64,000 bases of DNA from Agrobacterium sp. AGB01 (GTDB taxonomy: Bacteria > Pseudomonadota > Alphaproteobacteria > Rhizobiales > Rhizobiaceae): positions 248,001 to 312,000 of the forward strand of contig NZ_JACVAB010000007.1 of the NCBI RefSeq assembly GCF_014851585.1, given 5' to 3'. Below, one piece after another: positions 51,298-60,406 of the stretch. The notes below the pieces were generated by a model. The model searched no databases. It was not told the origin of the DNA and saw nothing but the letters and a program-made list of their open reading frames with translations. How positions within the stretch are numbered: position 1 is the stretch's first letter; every line of letters begins with the position of its first letter. Both the position numbers and the translations under genes were made by a program.

Positions 51298-54250
51298 TTT
51301 GACGATGCCCTTCCGGATCGAAGAAGTGAGGAGAAACGACCTTGGCGCGCAGTATTTGGTTGCCAACAAAATCAACGACCTGAATGGTTTCGCCTATGCG
51401 TTCTGGTCCCTTGGACAACAAGGCCAGCGCGATGTTCTTTTTCAAAGCCGGCGAATAGGTGGTTGATGATATCCAGCCTTCGCCATGGCCTTTCGCTGGA
51501 GCATTCAATCCGAACAGTAGCGACCCGGCCCTTGCCCCCTCATTACCGACAATTTCCAGACCAACCAGCGACGGGCGTGTTGCATCCTCCAGCACCACAC
51601 GTTTGCGCAACACCGATCCGATGAAGGGTTTCTTGCTCGAAGCGAAACCTTCGAGACCAAGGTCCTTCATGGTCGTACGGCCCTCGATCTCGGCACCGGC
51701 CACATGGCCCTTTTCAATACGCAGGGCGCCCATCGCCTCGGTTCCATAGGGTTTGAGATGATGCGGAACACCCGCTTCGATCAGCGCGTTCCAGACCGTT
51801 GGGCCGGATTTGGCAGGGATGTAGATTTCATAGGCCAGTTCGCCGGAATAGCTCATCCGATGGAGACGGCACTGCACACCAGCAATCGTCACGTAGGTCA
51901 GGTGATTGTTCGGCAAAGCCTCCTTGCTCAAATCCGCACCCGTCAGTGCCGTCAGTACAGTTCGCGAGTTGGGACCGGCAATGGCGATGGCTGCCCATTG
52001 ATCCGTCACGGTTGTCACATGCACCTTCAGATCACGCCAGGCCGTTTGCAGCAGGAACTCAGCCTGTGCCAGAACCTTGGCCGCGTTGGCTGTTGTCGTC
52101 GACATGAAATAGTCGTTGTCGCCCAAACGCGCCGTTGCACCATCATCGAGGACAAAACCGTCTTCCCGCAGCATAACGCCATATCTCAGGCGACCGATTG
52201 GCAATGTCTTGAAGCCGTTTGTGTAGACGCGGTTGAGAAACTCAGCCGCATCCTGGCCCTGCACGGCAATCTTGCCAAGCGTCGACACGTCGACAATGCC
52301 GACATGTTCACGCACATGGGCTGCTTCACGAATATAGGTGTCACGCAATGTCTCACCCTTGGCCGGGTAATACCAGGGACGAAGCCACGCCCCCGCCTCA
52401 ATCATCTCGGCACCATTTTCCATGTGCCAGTCGTGAATGGTCGACAGGCGCGTCGGGCGGAAATGCAGGCCATGATCATGGGCAACGATCGCGCCAATGG
52501 CCACCGGCGTATAGGGAGGGCGGAAGGTGGTTGTTCCGACCTTGGGAATGTCCATGCCTCTGAGCGCTGCCATTCTCGCCAGTGCGTTGAGGTTGGAGGT
52601 CTTGCCCTGGTCGGCAGCCATGCCCGATGTTGTGTAACGCTTGAGATGTTCGACCGAGACATAACCTTCCAGATGCGCCTGATCGATATCGGCAAGCTTC
52701 ACATCATGCTGGAAATCGATGAAAGCCTTGCCCGGCGTTGTACCATCAGCCTTGGTCATGACTGTTGTCGGCAGCAGATCGCGGCCCCAGAAATCGCCGC
52801 CATCGGCCAAAGTATCGACCTTGCCAGCATTCCCGCCGGCATCGTACCCCTGCGTGATCGCTTCAGCGGTTGAGACAGCCGCAACAAGCGATCCAACGCT
52901 GGTGACGGTTGTTTTCTGCATCGGCAAAAACGCATCAAACTCCTGATGATATTGCGGCTTTCCGAAACGCTGGCTCCACAGGTGCAGTGCCGGAGCCCAA
53001 CCGCCGGATGTCGCGATCAGATCGCATTTGACCGCAATCTCCTTACCAGAGGCCCGACCATTGGTGTCGACAGGCACGATGCGGGCACCGCGCACTTGGC
53101 CACGGCCTTCGGCCTTCAACAGGCCATAACCGAGCCGAAGCTCCGCGCCCGCAGCCTTGACGCGGCTGAACAATGCATCGGAAACAGTTTGGCGAAGATC
53201 ACAAAGTATGACCTTGGCACCGGCCTTAGCGAGATCAATTGCGGTGCAGTAGGCGCTGTCGTTGTTGCTCGCGACGACAACAGTTTCACCAGCCAGAACT
53301 GCATAGCGGTTGAGATATTTACGCACGGCCGATGCCAACATCACACCGGGAACGTCATTGCCGGCAAAAACCATCGGACGTTCAATGGCGCCAGTGGCAA
53401 GAATTGACCGTTTGGTGCGAACCAGCCAGTAGCGCTGGCGCGGTTTGCCCGCTTCCGGCACCAGCAGATGATCCTGAAACCGTTCAACCAGACCAAAGAC
53501 ATCACTGTCGTAGGCACCAAACGCCGTTGTGCGGCTGAGTACCTGAACATTTGGAAGATCGTTAAGCTCGGCAACGGCGTTACGCAGCCATGTATCGCTT
53601 TCACCACCGGTACCTTCGCTCAGCAAAGAGCCTCCGAGTTCGTGATCCTGTTCAACCAGCATCACCTTGTCGCCTTTTCGGCCTGCGGCCAAGGCTGCAG
53701 CAAGTCCGGCCGGGCCCGCCCCCACGATCAGCACATCACAAAAAGCATTGATCTTTTCGTAGTGATCCGGATCGTCAAGCGTTGTTGCCTTGCCCATGCC
53801 AGCGGCATTGCGGATGATTTTTTCGCAGGCCATCCAGAAGCCGGTGCCTTCGAATGGACCGATAAATGTCTTGTAGTAGAAGCCGGCACCAAAGAAGCGC
53901 GACAGGGTGCCGTTGACCGCTCCAATATCGAAATTCAGACTGGGCCACGCATTTTGTGGAGTCGAAACCAGACCATCGAACACCTCGACCATCGTTGCCT
54001 GAGCGTTGGGTTCGTGGCGGGCGCCGTCACGCAAATGAACAAGGGAATTCGGCTCTTCGACACCGGCTGCCATCAGGCCGCGCGGGCGATGATATTTGAA
54101 ACTGCGTGCGGTGATTTTCTGGCCACCGGCCAGCAGGGCGGAAGCCAGACTATCGCCGGGGTGAGCGGCAAACGGTTTGCCATCAAACTGCACGGTAACT
54201 TTGCGGCTGCGGTCAATGCGTCCGCCAGAGGGAAGTCTGCGCGCTGTCAT
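51290..54250 (-). CDS. soxA: Sarcosine oxidase alpha subunit
   Basis: A 986-residue subunit. The N-terminus has the ferredoxin-like binding domain (VTVQFDGKPFAAHPGDSLAS); the central NAD-binding dinucleotide motif is VLIVGAGPAGLAAALAAG; the C-terminal 380 residues form a GcvT-like aminomethyltransferase domain that transfers the methyl-derived formaldehyde to THF. The start overlaps the soxD stop by ATGA. It forms the SoxBDAG complex that oxidises sarcosine or related N-methyl amino acids to glycine or the demethylated amino acid, methylene-THF and hydrogen peroxide. Confidence 0.95.
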   Translation of the reverse strand: MTARRLPSGGRIDRSRKVTVQFDGKPFAAHPGDSLASALLAGGQKITARSFKYHRPRGLMAAGVEEPNSLVHLRDGARHEPNAQATMVEVFDGLVSTPQNAWPSLNFDIGAVNGTLSRFFGAGFYYKTFIGPFEGTGFWMACEKIIRNAAGMGKATTLDDPDHYEKINAFCDVLIVGAGPAGLAAALAAGRKGDKVMLVEQDHELGGSLLSEGTGGESDTWLRNAVAELNDLPNVQVLSRTTAFGAYDSDVFGLVERFQDHLLVPEAGKPRQRYWLVRTKRSILATGAIERPMVFAGNDVPGVMLASAVRKYLNRYAVLAGETVVVASNNDSAYCTAIDLAKAGAKVILCDLRQTVSDALFSRVKAAGAELRLGYGLLKAEGRGQVRGARIVPVDTNGRASGKEIAVKCDLIATSGGWAPALHLWSQRFGKPQYHQEFDAFLPMQKTTVTSVGSLVAAVSTAEAITQGYDAGGNAGKVDTLADGGDFWGRDLLPTTVMTKADGTTPGKAFIDFQHDVKLADIDQAHLEGYVSVEHLKRYTTSGMAADQGKTSNLNALARMAALRGMDIPKVGTTTFRPPYTPVAIGAIVAHDHGLHFRPTRLSTIHDWHMENGAEMIEAGAWLRPWYYPAKGETLRDTYIREAAHVREHVGIVDVSTLGKIAVQGQDAAEFLNRVYTNGFKTLPIGRLRYGVMLREDGFVLDDGATARLGDNDYFMSTTTANAAKVLAQAEFLLQTAWRDLKVHVTTVTDQWAAIAIAGPNSRTVLTALTGADLSKEALPNNHLTYVTIAGVQCRLHRMSYSGELAYEIYIPAKSGPTVWNALIEAGVPHHLKPYGTEAMGALRIEKGHVAGAEIEGRTTMKDLGLEGFASSKKPFIGSVLRKRVVLEDATRPSLVGLEIVGNEGARAGSLLFGLNAPAKGHGEGWISSTTYSPALKKNIALALLSKGPERIGETIQVVDFVGNQILRAKVVSPHFFDPEGHRQNG

Positions 54251-54513
54251 GCCGACACCTCGCGGGCAAGATAGCTTGCCGAAATCTCATGGGTCAGCGT
54301 ATCACGCTCAGCCACCACCCATTGGCGGCAGCCGGTCACATGGTGCCAATATTCCTTATGTGGACCACGCGGATTATCGCGCATGAACACATAATCGAGC
54401 CAGGCTTTGGGATCGCTCTCATTCATGTCAGGCCGGCGGATCGTCGCATCGGAACCATAGGTAAACTCCGTTTCGTCCCTCAGTCCGCAGACGGGGCAAT
54501 GAATTCTCAACAT
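54247..54513 (-). CDS. soxD: Sarcosine oxidase delta subunit
   Basis: An 88-residue zinc-binding subunit. C6 and C9 (CPVCG) with H57 or H58 and C62 match the four zinc ligands seen in corynebacterial SoxD. YVFMRDNPRGPHKEYWHH is the conserved core. It lies between soxB (9-base gap) and soxA (ATGA overlap). Confidence 0.93.
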   Translation of the reverse strand: MLRIHCPVCGLRDETEFTYGSDATIRRPDMNESDPKAWLDYVFMRDNPRGPHKEYWHHVTGCRQWVVAERDTLTHEISASYLAREVSA

Positions 54514-54522
54514 GATGGAACC

Positions 54523-55779
54523 TCAATGGGCGTTGGGTTGAGGGCCTGCGCCCTTTTCGTCGATCTGGTAGCCGCGTTCGAAACGCTCCAGCGTGAATTC
54601 GGCGTTGTCGGGGTGCGGTTCGCCCTTGGCGATTGTCCAGGCAAAGCAGTAGCCGGAGGCCGGCGTTGCCTTGAAGCCGCCGTAGCACCAGCCGCCATTC
54701 AGCCACAGACCCTCAACCGGCATCTTGCCGATGATCGGAGAGCCATCCATCGACATATCCATGACCCCGGCCCAATGACGCAGCAGCCGTAGTCGCGACA
54801 GCGACGGCATCAGCGCCTTGGCACTGTGCAGCGTATGTTCGACAATGGGCAGGCCGCCGCGCTGGGCATAGGAGTTGAAACCGTCGAGATCTCCACCAAG
54901 CACCAATCCACCCTTGTCGGACTGGCTGATGTAGAAATGTGCTGCACCGAAGGAGATGACACTGTCGACCAGCGGCTTCAGCGGTTCGGTGACAAAGGCC
55001 TGAAGAACATGGGTTTCGATCGGCAAACGCAGGCCGGCCTTTTCCGCCAGATGGCCGGTATGACCAGCAACGGCAAGCGCCACCTTCTTGGCGCGGATTG
55101 GTCCACGGGTCGTCTCCACACCGACAATGGTACCATTATCCCAGATATATCCGGTCACTTCGCATTGCTGGATCAGGTCCACGCCGTGCTGGTCTGCGCC
55201 ACGCGCAAATCCCCAGGCAACCGCGTCGTGACGGGCTGTTCCGGCCCGTGGCTGGTAAATCGCGCCATGGATCGGGAATCGGGCATTGGGCGAATAGTCG
55301 AGGTAGGGCAGTCGGCGCATCACCTCTGCCCGGTCGAACAGTTCGGCGTCGATACCATTGGCACGCATGATGTTGCCGCGGCGGCGGGCAGCATCCATCT
55401 GCCCCGGAGAGTGGCAGAGATTGTACTGGCCACGCTGCGAGATCATGACATTGTAGTTCAGGTCCTGGCTCAGGTTCTCCCAGAGCTGCATCGACCGCTC
55501 GTAGAACATCGTATTGCCGGGCATCATGTAGTTGGAGCGAACGATCGTGGTGTTACGACCGGTATTGCCACCGCCAAGCCAGCCCTTTTCGATCACAGCG
55601 ACATTGCGGATGCCATGCTCCTTGGCAAGGTAATAGGCCGTTGCCAGGCCATGACCGCCGCCGCCGACGATGATCACTTCGTAGCTTGGCTTCGGTGCCG
55701 GATCACGCCAGGCGCGGGTCCAGTTCCGGTTGCCACTCAGGCCGTGGCGTAAAATAGACAGGGCAGAATAATGACTCAT
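54523..55779 (-). CDS. soxB: Sarcosine oxidase beta subunit
   Basis: A 418-residue flavoprotein subunit with the FAD motif VIIVGGGGHGLATAYYLA at about residues 35-52 and the segment GGGNTGRNTTIVRSNYM around the covalent FMN/FAD region. C-terminal GGWCYGGFKATPASG is typical. It holds the covalently bound FMN and the amine-oxidising FAD site. Its start overlaps the stop of the aspartase-family gene by four bases, an uncommon partnership. Confidence 0.93.
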   Translation of the reverse strand: MSHYSALSILRHGLSGNRNWTRAWRDPAPKPSYEVIIVGGGGHGLATAYYLAKEHGIRNVAVIEKGWLGGGNTGRNTTIVRSNYMMPGNTMFYERSMQLWENLSQDLNYNVMISQRGQYNLCHSPGQMDAARRRGNIMRANGIDAELFDRAEVMRRLPYLDYSPNARFPIHGAIYQPRAGTARHDAVAWGFARGADQHGVDLIQQCEVTGYIWDNGTIVGVETTRGPIRAKKVALAVAGHTGHLAEKAGLRLPIETHVLQAFVTEPLKPLVDSVISFGAAHFYISQSDKGGLVLGGDLDGFNSYAQRGGLPIVEHTLHSAKALMPSLSRLRLLRHWAGVMDMSMDGSPIIGKMPVEGLWLNGGWCYGGFKATPASGYCFAWTIAKGEPHPDNAEFTLERFERGYQIDEKGAGPQPNAH

Positions 55780-57176
55780 GCGATCTCCTCGCGGTAATCG
55801 GTACTTTCGCGCACCACCTTGAGCACTTCGTCATTGCTCAGCAGGCCGCGTTCTATGGCTAGGTCTATGAAAGGGCGGCGCTCTATTGCTGATGCCTGAA
55901 CAAGGCGGGACACCTCGGCGTATCCAAGCTTGGGCACGAAAACGGTGGCCAGCGCCGATGACTGCATCAGATTTTTGAGCGATTGTTCTTCGTCAGCTTC
56001 TATGCCGGCGATGCATTTATCCGCGAAGATGCGCGACGATTTGGCCAGCAGCTCGATGGAATCGAACAGGCGCGAGGCAATGACCGGTTCAAAATGGTTG
56101 ATTTCCAACTGGCCCTGAAGAGCAGCCAGCGACACCGCTGCATCATTGCCGACCACGGCAAATGCAACCTGCTGCATCATCATCGGCAGGACAGGATTGA
56201 CCTTGCCTGGCATGATCGAAGAGCCCGGTTGCACCGAGGGTAGCCTCAGTTCACCAACACCGCTGTTGGGACCGGATGACAAGATGATCAGGTCTGATGC
56301 AATCTTGCCAATGACCTCTCCACAGATGCGGATTTCCGACGAAACACGCGCGAAAGCATCGGCATTTTGCATGGCATCGAACATGTCATTGCCGGGGCGC
56401 ACATCCGCGCCGACGATCACCTTCAAATGCCGGTAAACGGATGAACGATATCCCGGCGCTGAACCCAGCCCCGTACCGATTGCCGTGCCGCCCAAAGGCA
56501 GAACAAGCATATCCTCGCGCGCTTGCGACAGCTTGCTTTCCAGACGTCTCACAGAGGCGGCATACCCGCCAAAGGCCTGCCCCAGCCGCATGGGTTGAGC
56601 CGCCTGCATGCAGGTCCGCCCTATCCGCAAAATATCCGCAAATTCAGTGGCTTTGACTTCGAGACACGCAGCGAGATGACCAAGCGCCGAAATCAGCGAC
56701 GAAGCCTTGTCATAGACCGCCAGTTTGACGGCAGCGGGCAAAACATCATTGGTGGATTGCCCGGTATTGACGTGATCATTGGGGTGAATGCTGCGATAAT
56801 TACCCGGTTCATCACCCAAGATCTGCAAGGCACGATTGGCGATCACTTCATTGACGTTCATGTTGATCGACGTACCACCAGAGCCTTCCAGCAGATCGAC
56901 GATGAACTGATCGGAATGCAAACCGCATTCGATTTCTTCGGCCGCCTTATCGATCGCCTGCGCCACATCGCGCGGCAATATGCCAATGTCGCGATTGGCC
57001 GCAGCGGCAGCCCGCTTGATCTGCGCAAGTGCCTTCAGCAGCTCCGGCGCATCACCCAATTTGTGAAAGGAGATATCGAAGTTCTCCTGTCCACGCAGCG
57101 TCGCGACCCCATACAATGCTCCGCAGGGTAACTCGCGCGCTCCCAGGCTGTCTGTGTCGGTTCTGGTATTTGGCAT
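55776..57176 (-). CDS. Aspartase/fumarase-superfamily lyase (aspartate ammonia-lyase-like)
   Basis: A 466-residue tetrameric-lyase fold. GSGGTSINMNVNEV (98-111), NDHVNTGQSTND (133-144) and the flexible-loop signature GSSIMPGKVNP (318-328, with K324) are all intact. The motif HVNxxQSTND resembles aspartases more than fumarases. It converts an aspartate-type amino acid to ammonia and a fumarate-type acid; N-methylaspartate or a related compound is possible given its coupling to soxB. The ATG at 57176 is chosen over 57212. It is first in the sox operon, divergent from an asparaginase homologue. Confidence 0.85.
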   Translation of the reverse strand: MPNTRTDTDSLGARELPCGALYGVATLRGQENFDISFHKLGDAPELLKALAQIKRAAAAANRDIGILPRDVAQAIDKAAEEIECGLHSDQFIVDLLEGSGGTSINMNVNEVIANRALQILGDEPGNYRSIHPNDHVNTGQSTNDVLPAAVKLAVYDKASSLISALGHLAACLEVKATEFADILRIGRTCMQAAQPMRLGQAFGGYAASVRRLESKLSQAREDMLVLPLGGTAIGTGLGSAPGYRSSVYRHLKVIVGADVRPGNDMFDAMQNADAFARVSSEIRICGEVIGKIASDLIILSSGPNSGVGELRLPSVQPGSSIMPGKVNPVLPMMMQQVAFAVVGNDAAVSLAALQGQLEINHFEPVIASRLFDSIELLAKSSRIFADKCIAGIEADEEQSLKNLMQSSALATVFVPKLGYAEVSRLVQASAIERRPFIDLAIERGLLSNDEVLKVVRESTDYREEIA

Positions 57177-57255
57177 GAGGTTCCAAGGTCCGTTCGTGTG
57201 ATGCCGCAGCATCGCAAACTCCAGGAACCATTTGAACCTAATAAGCGAGACTTAA

Positions 57256-57282
57256 ATTAATTCACTTATTGGCATTAATTCA
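57256..57282. promoter_or_regulatory. Two direct copies of ATTAATTCA in the aspartase/asparaginase promoter region
   Basis: Identical 9-bp motifs lie at 57256-57264 and 57274-57282, 18 bases apart. The reverse complement TGAATTAAT occurs at 59346-59354 beside the LysR gene, so they are candidate sites for that regulator. Confidence 0.5.
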
Positions 57283-57361
57283 TCTAATAGTATGGGTGGA
57301 CTCGTTGCAAAACCGCTGTGAAGATTTTTATGTCAGACACACTCAAACGGCGGAGCAACAC

Positions 57362-58342
57362 ATGCTGGCAAAGATCGCATTCATCGGTACTGGCGGGACG
57401 ATTGCGTCCATTGGCACAGACCAGTTTGACCTTCTGGATTATAACGCCAGTCAGCAACGGCTCGATGCGGCGGCGCTGATCGAGCGTATCGCCATTCAGG
57501 GAACGATCGCCGATATCAGCCCGGTCAATTTTCGCCAGATCGACAGCACGGCAATTACATCAGGTGACTGGGCAGATCTGGCAGACCTCTGCTGCCAGCT
57601 GGCTGACGATAGCAGCCTGTGCGGCATCGTGATCGGCCATGGTACGGCGAGCCTGGAAGAAACCGCATGGGTTCTGTCACTGGTTCTGGATCTGAAAATT
57701 CCTGTCATTCTCACCGGATCGATGCGGCCACTGACGGGAATTTCGACCGATGCCCATGCCAATCTGGCTGCGGCAATCCGTGTTGCTATCGCGCCAACGA
57801 CAGGACCTGGCGTATTTGTGGTCATCAATGACGAGATCCACGACCCGAAAACGGTCACGAAGACCCACACATTACGACTGGGTGCCTTTCAGTCTCCCTG
57901 GGCTGCTCCGATCGGATATGTCGATGGAACCGAAGTCAGGTTTCGGCAGGTAAGCAAACGCAGAAATGAGACCTTCGCACGCGATTTGCTGCGTGAGATG
58001 CCACGGGTGGATATCAGCTATAGCCATGTCGGCGCTGATGGATGTGCGATACAATCCTTTGTTGCGGCAAGCGCGAAAGGAATTGTTTCAGCAGGTTTCG
58101 GGCCGGGAATGGCAACGCCTGCAGAAACGGCAGCATTACATGATGCGGTGAATGCTGGAGTGATTGTTGTGCAATCGTCCCGTACCGGTGCGGGGCTGGT
58201 GGTCGATACCGCGCACCATCAAAGCCTCGGAATTATTGCCGGTGGCGATATCAATCCCCAGAAAGCGCGCATCCTTTTGTCACTTTGCCTGGCCGCTGGT
58301 TATAGTCACGGTGACATTGCTGAGGTGTTTCACTCGCTTTGA
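57362..58342 (+). CDS. Asparaginase-family protein with altered catalytic triad
   Basis: A 326-residue asparaginase-fold protein. GTGGTIAS at 9-16 (T13) and VTKTHT with the catalytic-type lysine are present, but the second triad motif reads HGTASLEE with T95 followed by A96, where bacterial type II asparaginases have Asp. It probably still hydrolyses an amide or related bond, but activity on asparagine is uncertain. The ATG at 57362 follows GGCGGAG; the longer frame lacks family sequence. It is divergent from the aspartase-family gene and overlaps the convergent LysR gene by 13 bases. Confidence 0.85.
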   Translation: MLAKIAFIGTGGTIASIGTDQFDLLDYNASQQRLDAAALIERIAIQGTIADISPVNFRQIDSTAITSGDWADLADLCCQLADDSSLCGIVIGHGTASLEETAWVLSLVLDLKIPVILTGSMRPLTGISTDAHANLAAAIRVAIAPTTGPGVFVVINDEIHDPKTVTKTHTLRLGAFQSPWAAPIGYVDGTEVRFRQVSKRRNETFARDLLREMPRVDISYSHVGADGCAIQSFVAASAKGIVSAGFGPGMATPAETAALHDAVNAGVIVVQSSRTGAGLVVDTAHHQSLGIIAGGDINPQKARILLSLCLAAGYSHGDIAEVFHSL

Positions 58343-59331
58343 TCGCCCTCAATAAGCGGTGGTTTCCAGATCATCTCACCCGCCGTTTCGGCGAGCCACG
58401 GAATGTGGCTAACGATGAGTGGCAATGTGTGCTTTACCAGCATCTGCCGGGCGGCTTCCGCCACCCGTGGCCCCAAAGTGTCAAACTCGCCCCGCCTGGT
58501 CACCAGTGTCAATTCGCGGGAAAATCCGGGGCTTGGCAGTGGCAGCACCGAAAGTGCCGGCATGTGAATGGCGCCCTGAACGAGGCAGAGAGGCGTGGTG
58601 ATGGCCACGCCAACGCCACCTGCCACCATTGCCAACAACGAGTCCGAAGTGTCGAAAGACAACACCTGCGGGTGTTCTATGCGCAGTCGTCTGAGATGAC
58701 GCTCGACCTGCATGCCCATGTGCGAACGTGAACTGTAGCGAATGAGCCGGTGTTCAAACAACAAATCCCTGAGCGGCTGGTTGCGCAGCGCATCCCCCCA
58801 GGCAACGGGCGCGACAAGAACGAAAGGCTCCCGGTAAAGCGGGAAACGCATCATCTCATCCAGCTCGTCCATCGGGTCCGAGGTGATCGCTGCATCGATC
58901 TCGTGACGCATCAGAGCGTCGGTGTGTGAATGTGCAAGGCCTGAGAAGGCTGTCACGCGCAGCGCGATTGCACCCTCCATCAGGTCGCGGATCAGCACCG
59001 GACCAACAGATGAGGCAAAGGTGTCGACCATGCCCAATCGCAGGTCCTGCCGTTCGGGCCGCCTTGCCGTTGCCCTCACCTCTTCAATCGCCCGCTCGGC
59101 GCGATTGGCAATCTCGCGGATATGAGCCACCAGCACCCTCCCCGCCTCCGTTGCAACAAGCGGACGCCTGTCGCGGTGAACAAGCGTCACCTCGACTTGC
59201 GCTTCAGCGCGCTTCATGGCTTGAGAGACCGCTGATTGGGTCATCCCCAACTGCGCGGCGGCAGCGCTCATGCTGCCTTGTTCGATCACAGTTGCAGCAA
59301 TTTCCAGAGCGTGCAAATCCGGTAGAGGCAT
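58330..59331 (-). CDS. LysR-family regulator of the sox/amino-acid regulon
   Basis: A 333-residue LysR protein with HTH SMSAAAAQLGMTQSAVSQAM at about 20-39 and a longer than usual C-terminus. It sits between the asparaginase homologue and the amino acid ABC operon, divergent from the latter. A 9-bp motif just upstream of its start recurs twice in the aspartase/asparaginase promoter region, so it probably controls both transcription units. Confidence 0.88.
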   Translation of the reverse strand: MPLPDLHALEIAATVIEQGSMSAAAAQLGMTQSAVSQAMKRAEAQVEVTLVHRDRRPLVATEAGRVLVAHIREIANRAERAIEEVRATARRPERQDLRLGMVDTFASSVGPVLIRDLMEGAIALRVTAFSGLAHSHTDALMRHEIDAAITSDPMDELDEMMRFPLYREPFVLVAPVAWGDALRNQPLRDLLFEHRLIRYSSRSHMGMQVERHLRRLRIEHPQVLSFDTSDSLLAMVAGGVGVAITTPLCLVQGAIHMPALSVLPLPSPGFSRELTLVTRRGEFDTLGPRVAEAARQMLVKHTLPLIVSHIPWLAETAGEMIWKPPLIEGDQSE

Positions 59332-59345
59332 CTGCTTAGTTTACC

Positions 59346-59354
59346 TGAATTAAT
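59346..59354. promoter_or_regulatory. TGAATTAAT motif upstream of LysR and the amino acid ABC operon
   Basis: Exact reverse complement of the ATTAATTCA motif found twice at 57256-57282. It lies 15 bases before the LysR start and in the divergent promoter of the ABC operon. Confidence 0.45.
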
Positions 59355-59516
59355 CTTTGTCAGTAATATGACTACTACTCGCAAATCACCATTGAAGCAA
59401 CGGCCGCAATTGGAGACATTCCACTCACATCAGCTTTCCCAGTCGCAACAACAATAATGCAAACGACACCGATGCTTGAAAGTGATGCAAACAAACTGTT
59501 CAAAAAGGGGAACGAA

Positions 59517-60347
59517 GTGTTCAAACTGAAAGCAATTTTTATGGCAACAGCCTTCGCTTTCGTTGGTTTTTCCGCATCGGCACAGTCCTGCGGTGATGAT
59601 ACCTTGTGCAAGGTCAAAGCCTTAGGTGTTCTGAAGGTCGGCACCAAAGATGATTACGTGCCTTGGTCCTACCGCGCCTCCGATGGCAGCTTCAAAGGCA
59701 TGGAAGTCGATATCGGCAAAAAAATTGCTGAAACCCTTGGCGTCAAAGCCGAATTTGTCAAAGTGACCTCCGCAAACCGTTTCGAATTTCTGGCGCAGGG
59801 CCAGATCGATCTGATGATTGCCTCCGCTTCCGATACCGCTGAACGACGCAAAGTTGTCGCTTTCGTTCACCCGAATTATTATTCATCCGGTTACACACTT
59901 CTGCTTCCAAAAGCCGTCACGGCAACAGAGTGGTCGCAGCTTTCTGACCAGACTGTATGCGCTGTACAGGGTGCCTGGTACAATAAGCCTGCGCAGGAAG
60001 AGCTGAAATTGAAGGTTCTGGCTTTTGCCGGCACGGCCGAAACCGAGGCCGCGATGACGCAGGGACGCTGCATTGGCCTGCTTGAAGACGACAACCAGAT
60101 CAACGTTCGTCTTTCCAACCCGAAATGGGCCGAGTACCAGAAACCACTATCGAGCCAGGCAGATACCCCATGGGGCATGGCGGTGCGCCAGAGTGACCAG
60201 TTTGCTCCGTTCGGCCTGTCAATTTCCGGCATCATCTCCGAAATGCACCGTGACGGCACGTTGCTTACACTCGAAAAAGAGCATGGTATCGCAAACTCTG
60301 CCTTCCTCATCAAAATGCACGATGCACTGAAAGATCACGTCAACTGA
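59517..60347 (+). CDS. Polar amino acid ABC transporter substrate-binding protein
   Basis: A 276-residue SBP_bac_3 protein. A signal peptide ends near residue 21 (SASAQS), and the mature protein has GVLKVGTKDDYVPWSYRAS, GMEVDIGKKIAETLG and the typical FEFLAQGQIDLMIASASDT with the arginine in ERRK for the amino acid carboxylate. The GTG at 59517 is chosen, with AAGGGGAAC upstream; the frame runs back to 59457 without a signal-like start. Two cysteine pairs in the mature part may form disulfides. A strong stem-loop follows. Confidence 0.9.
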   Translation: MFKLKAIFMATAFAFVGFSASAQSCGDDTLCKVKALGVLKVGTKDDYVPWSYRASDGSFKGMEVDIGKKIAETLGVKAEFVKVTSANRFEFLAQGQIDLMIASASDTAERRKVVAFVHPNYYSSGYTLLLPKAVTATEWSQLSDQTVCAVQGAWYNKPAQEELKLKVLAFAGTAETEAAMTQGRCIGLLEDDNQINVRLSNPKWAEYQKPLSSQADTPWGMAVRQSDQFAPFGLSISGIISEMHRDGTLLTLEKEHGIANSAFLIKMHDALKDHVN

Positions 60348-60364
60348 TCCTTGAACCGTAAACA

Positions 60365-60388
60365 GTCCGGAGCGCGAATGCTCCGGAC
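60365..60388 (+). other. Intercistronic stem-loop after the amino acid binding-protein gene
   Basis: Perfect 9-bp arms GTCCGGAGC and GCTCCGGAC around GCGAAT, without a following U-tract. It lies between the binding-protein and permease genes. Confidence 0.75.
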
Positions 60389-60406
60389 AGCACTAAGGAT
60401 TGGGCT

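Noticed and set aside
51704-52873. Long plus-strand open frame of 389 codons
   Set aside because: It lies fully opposite soxA, is rich in Arg, His, Cys and Gln without family motifs, and is a shadow of the real gene.
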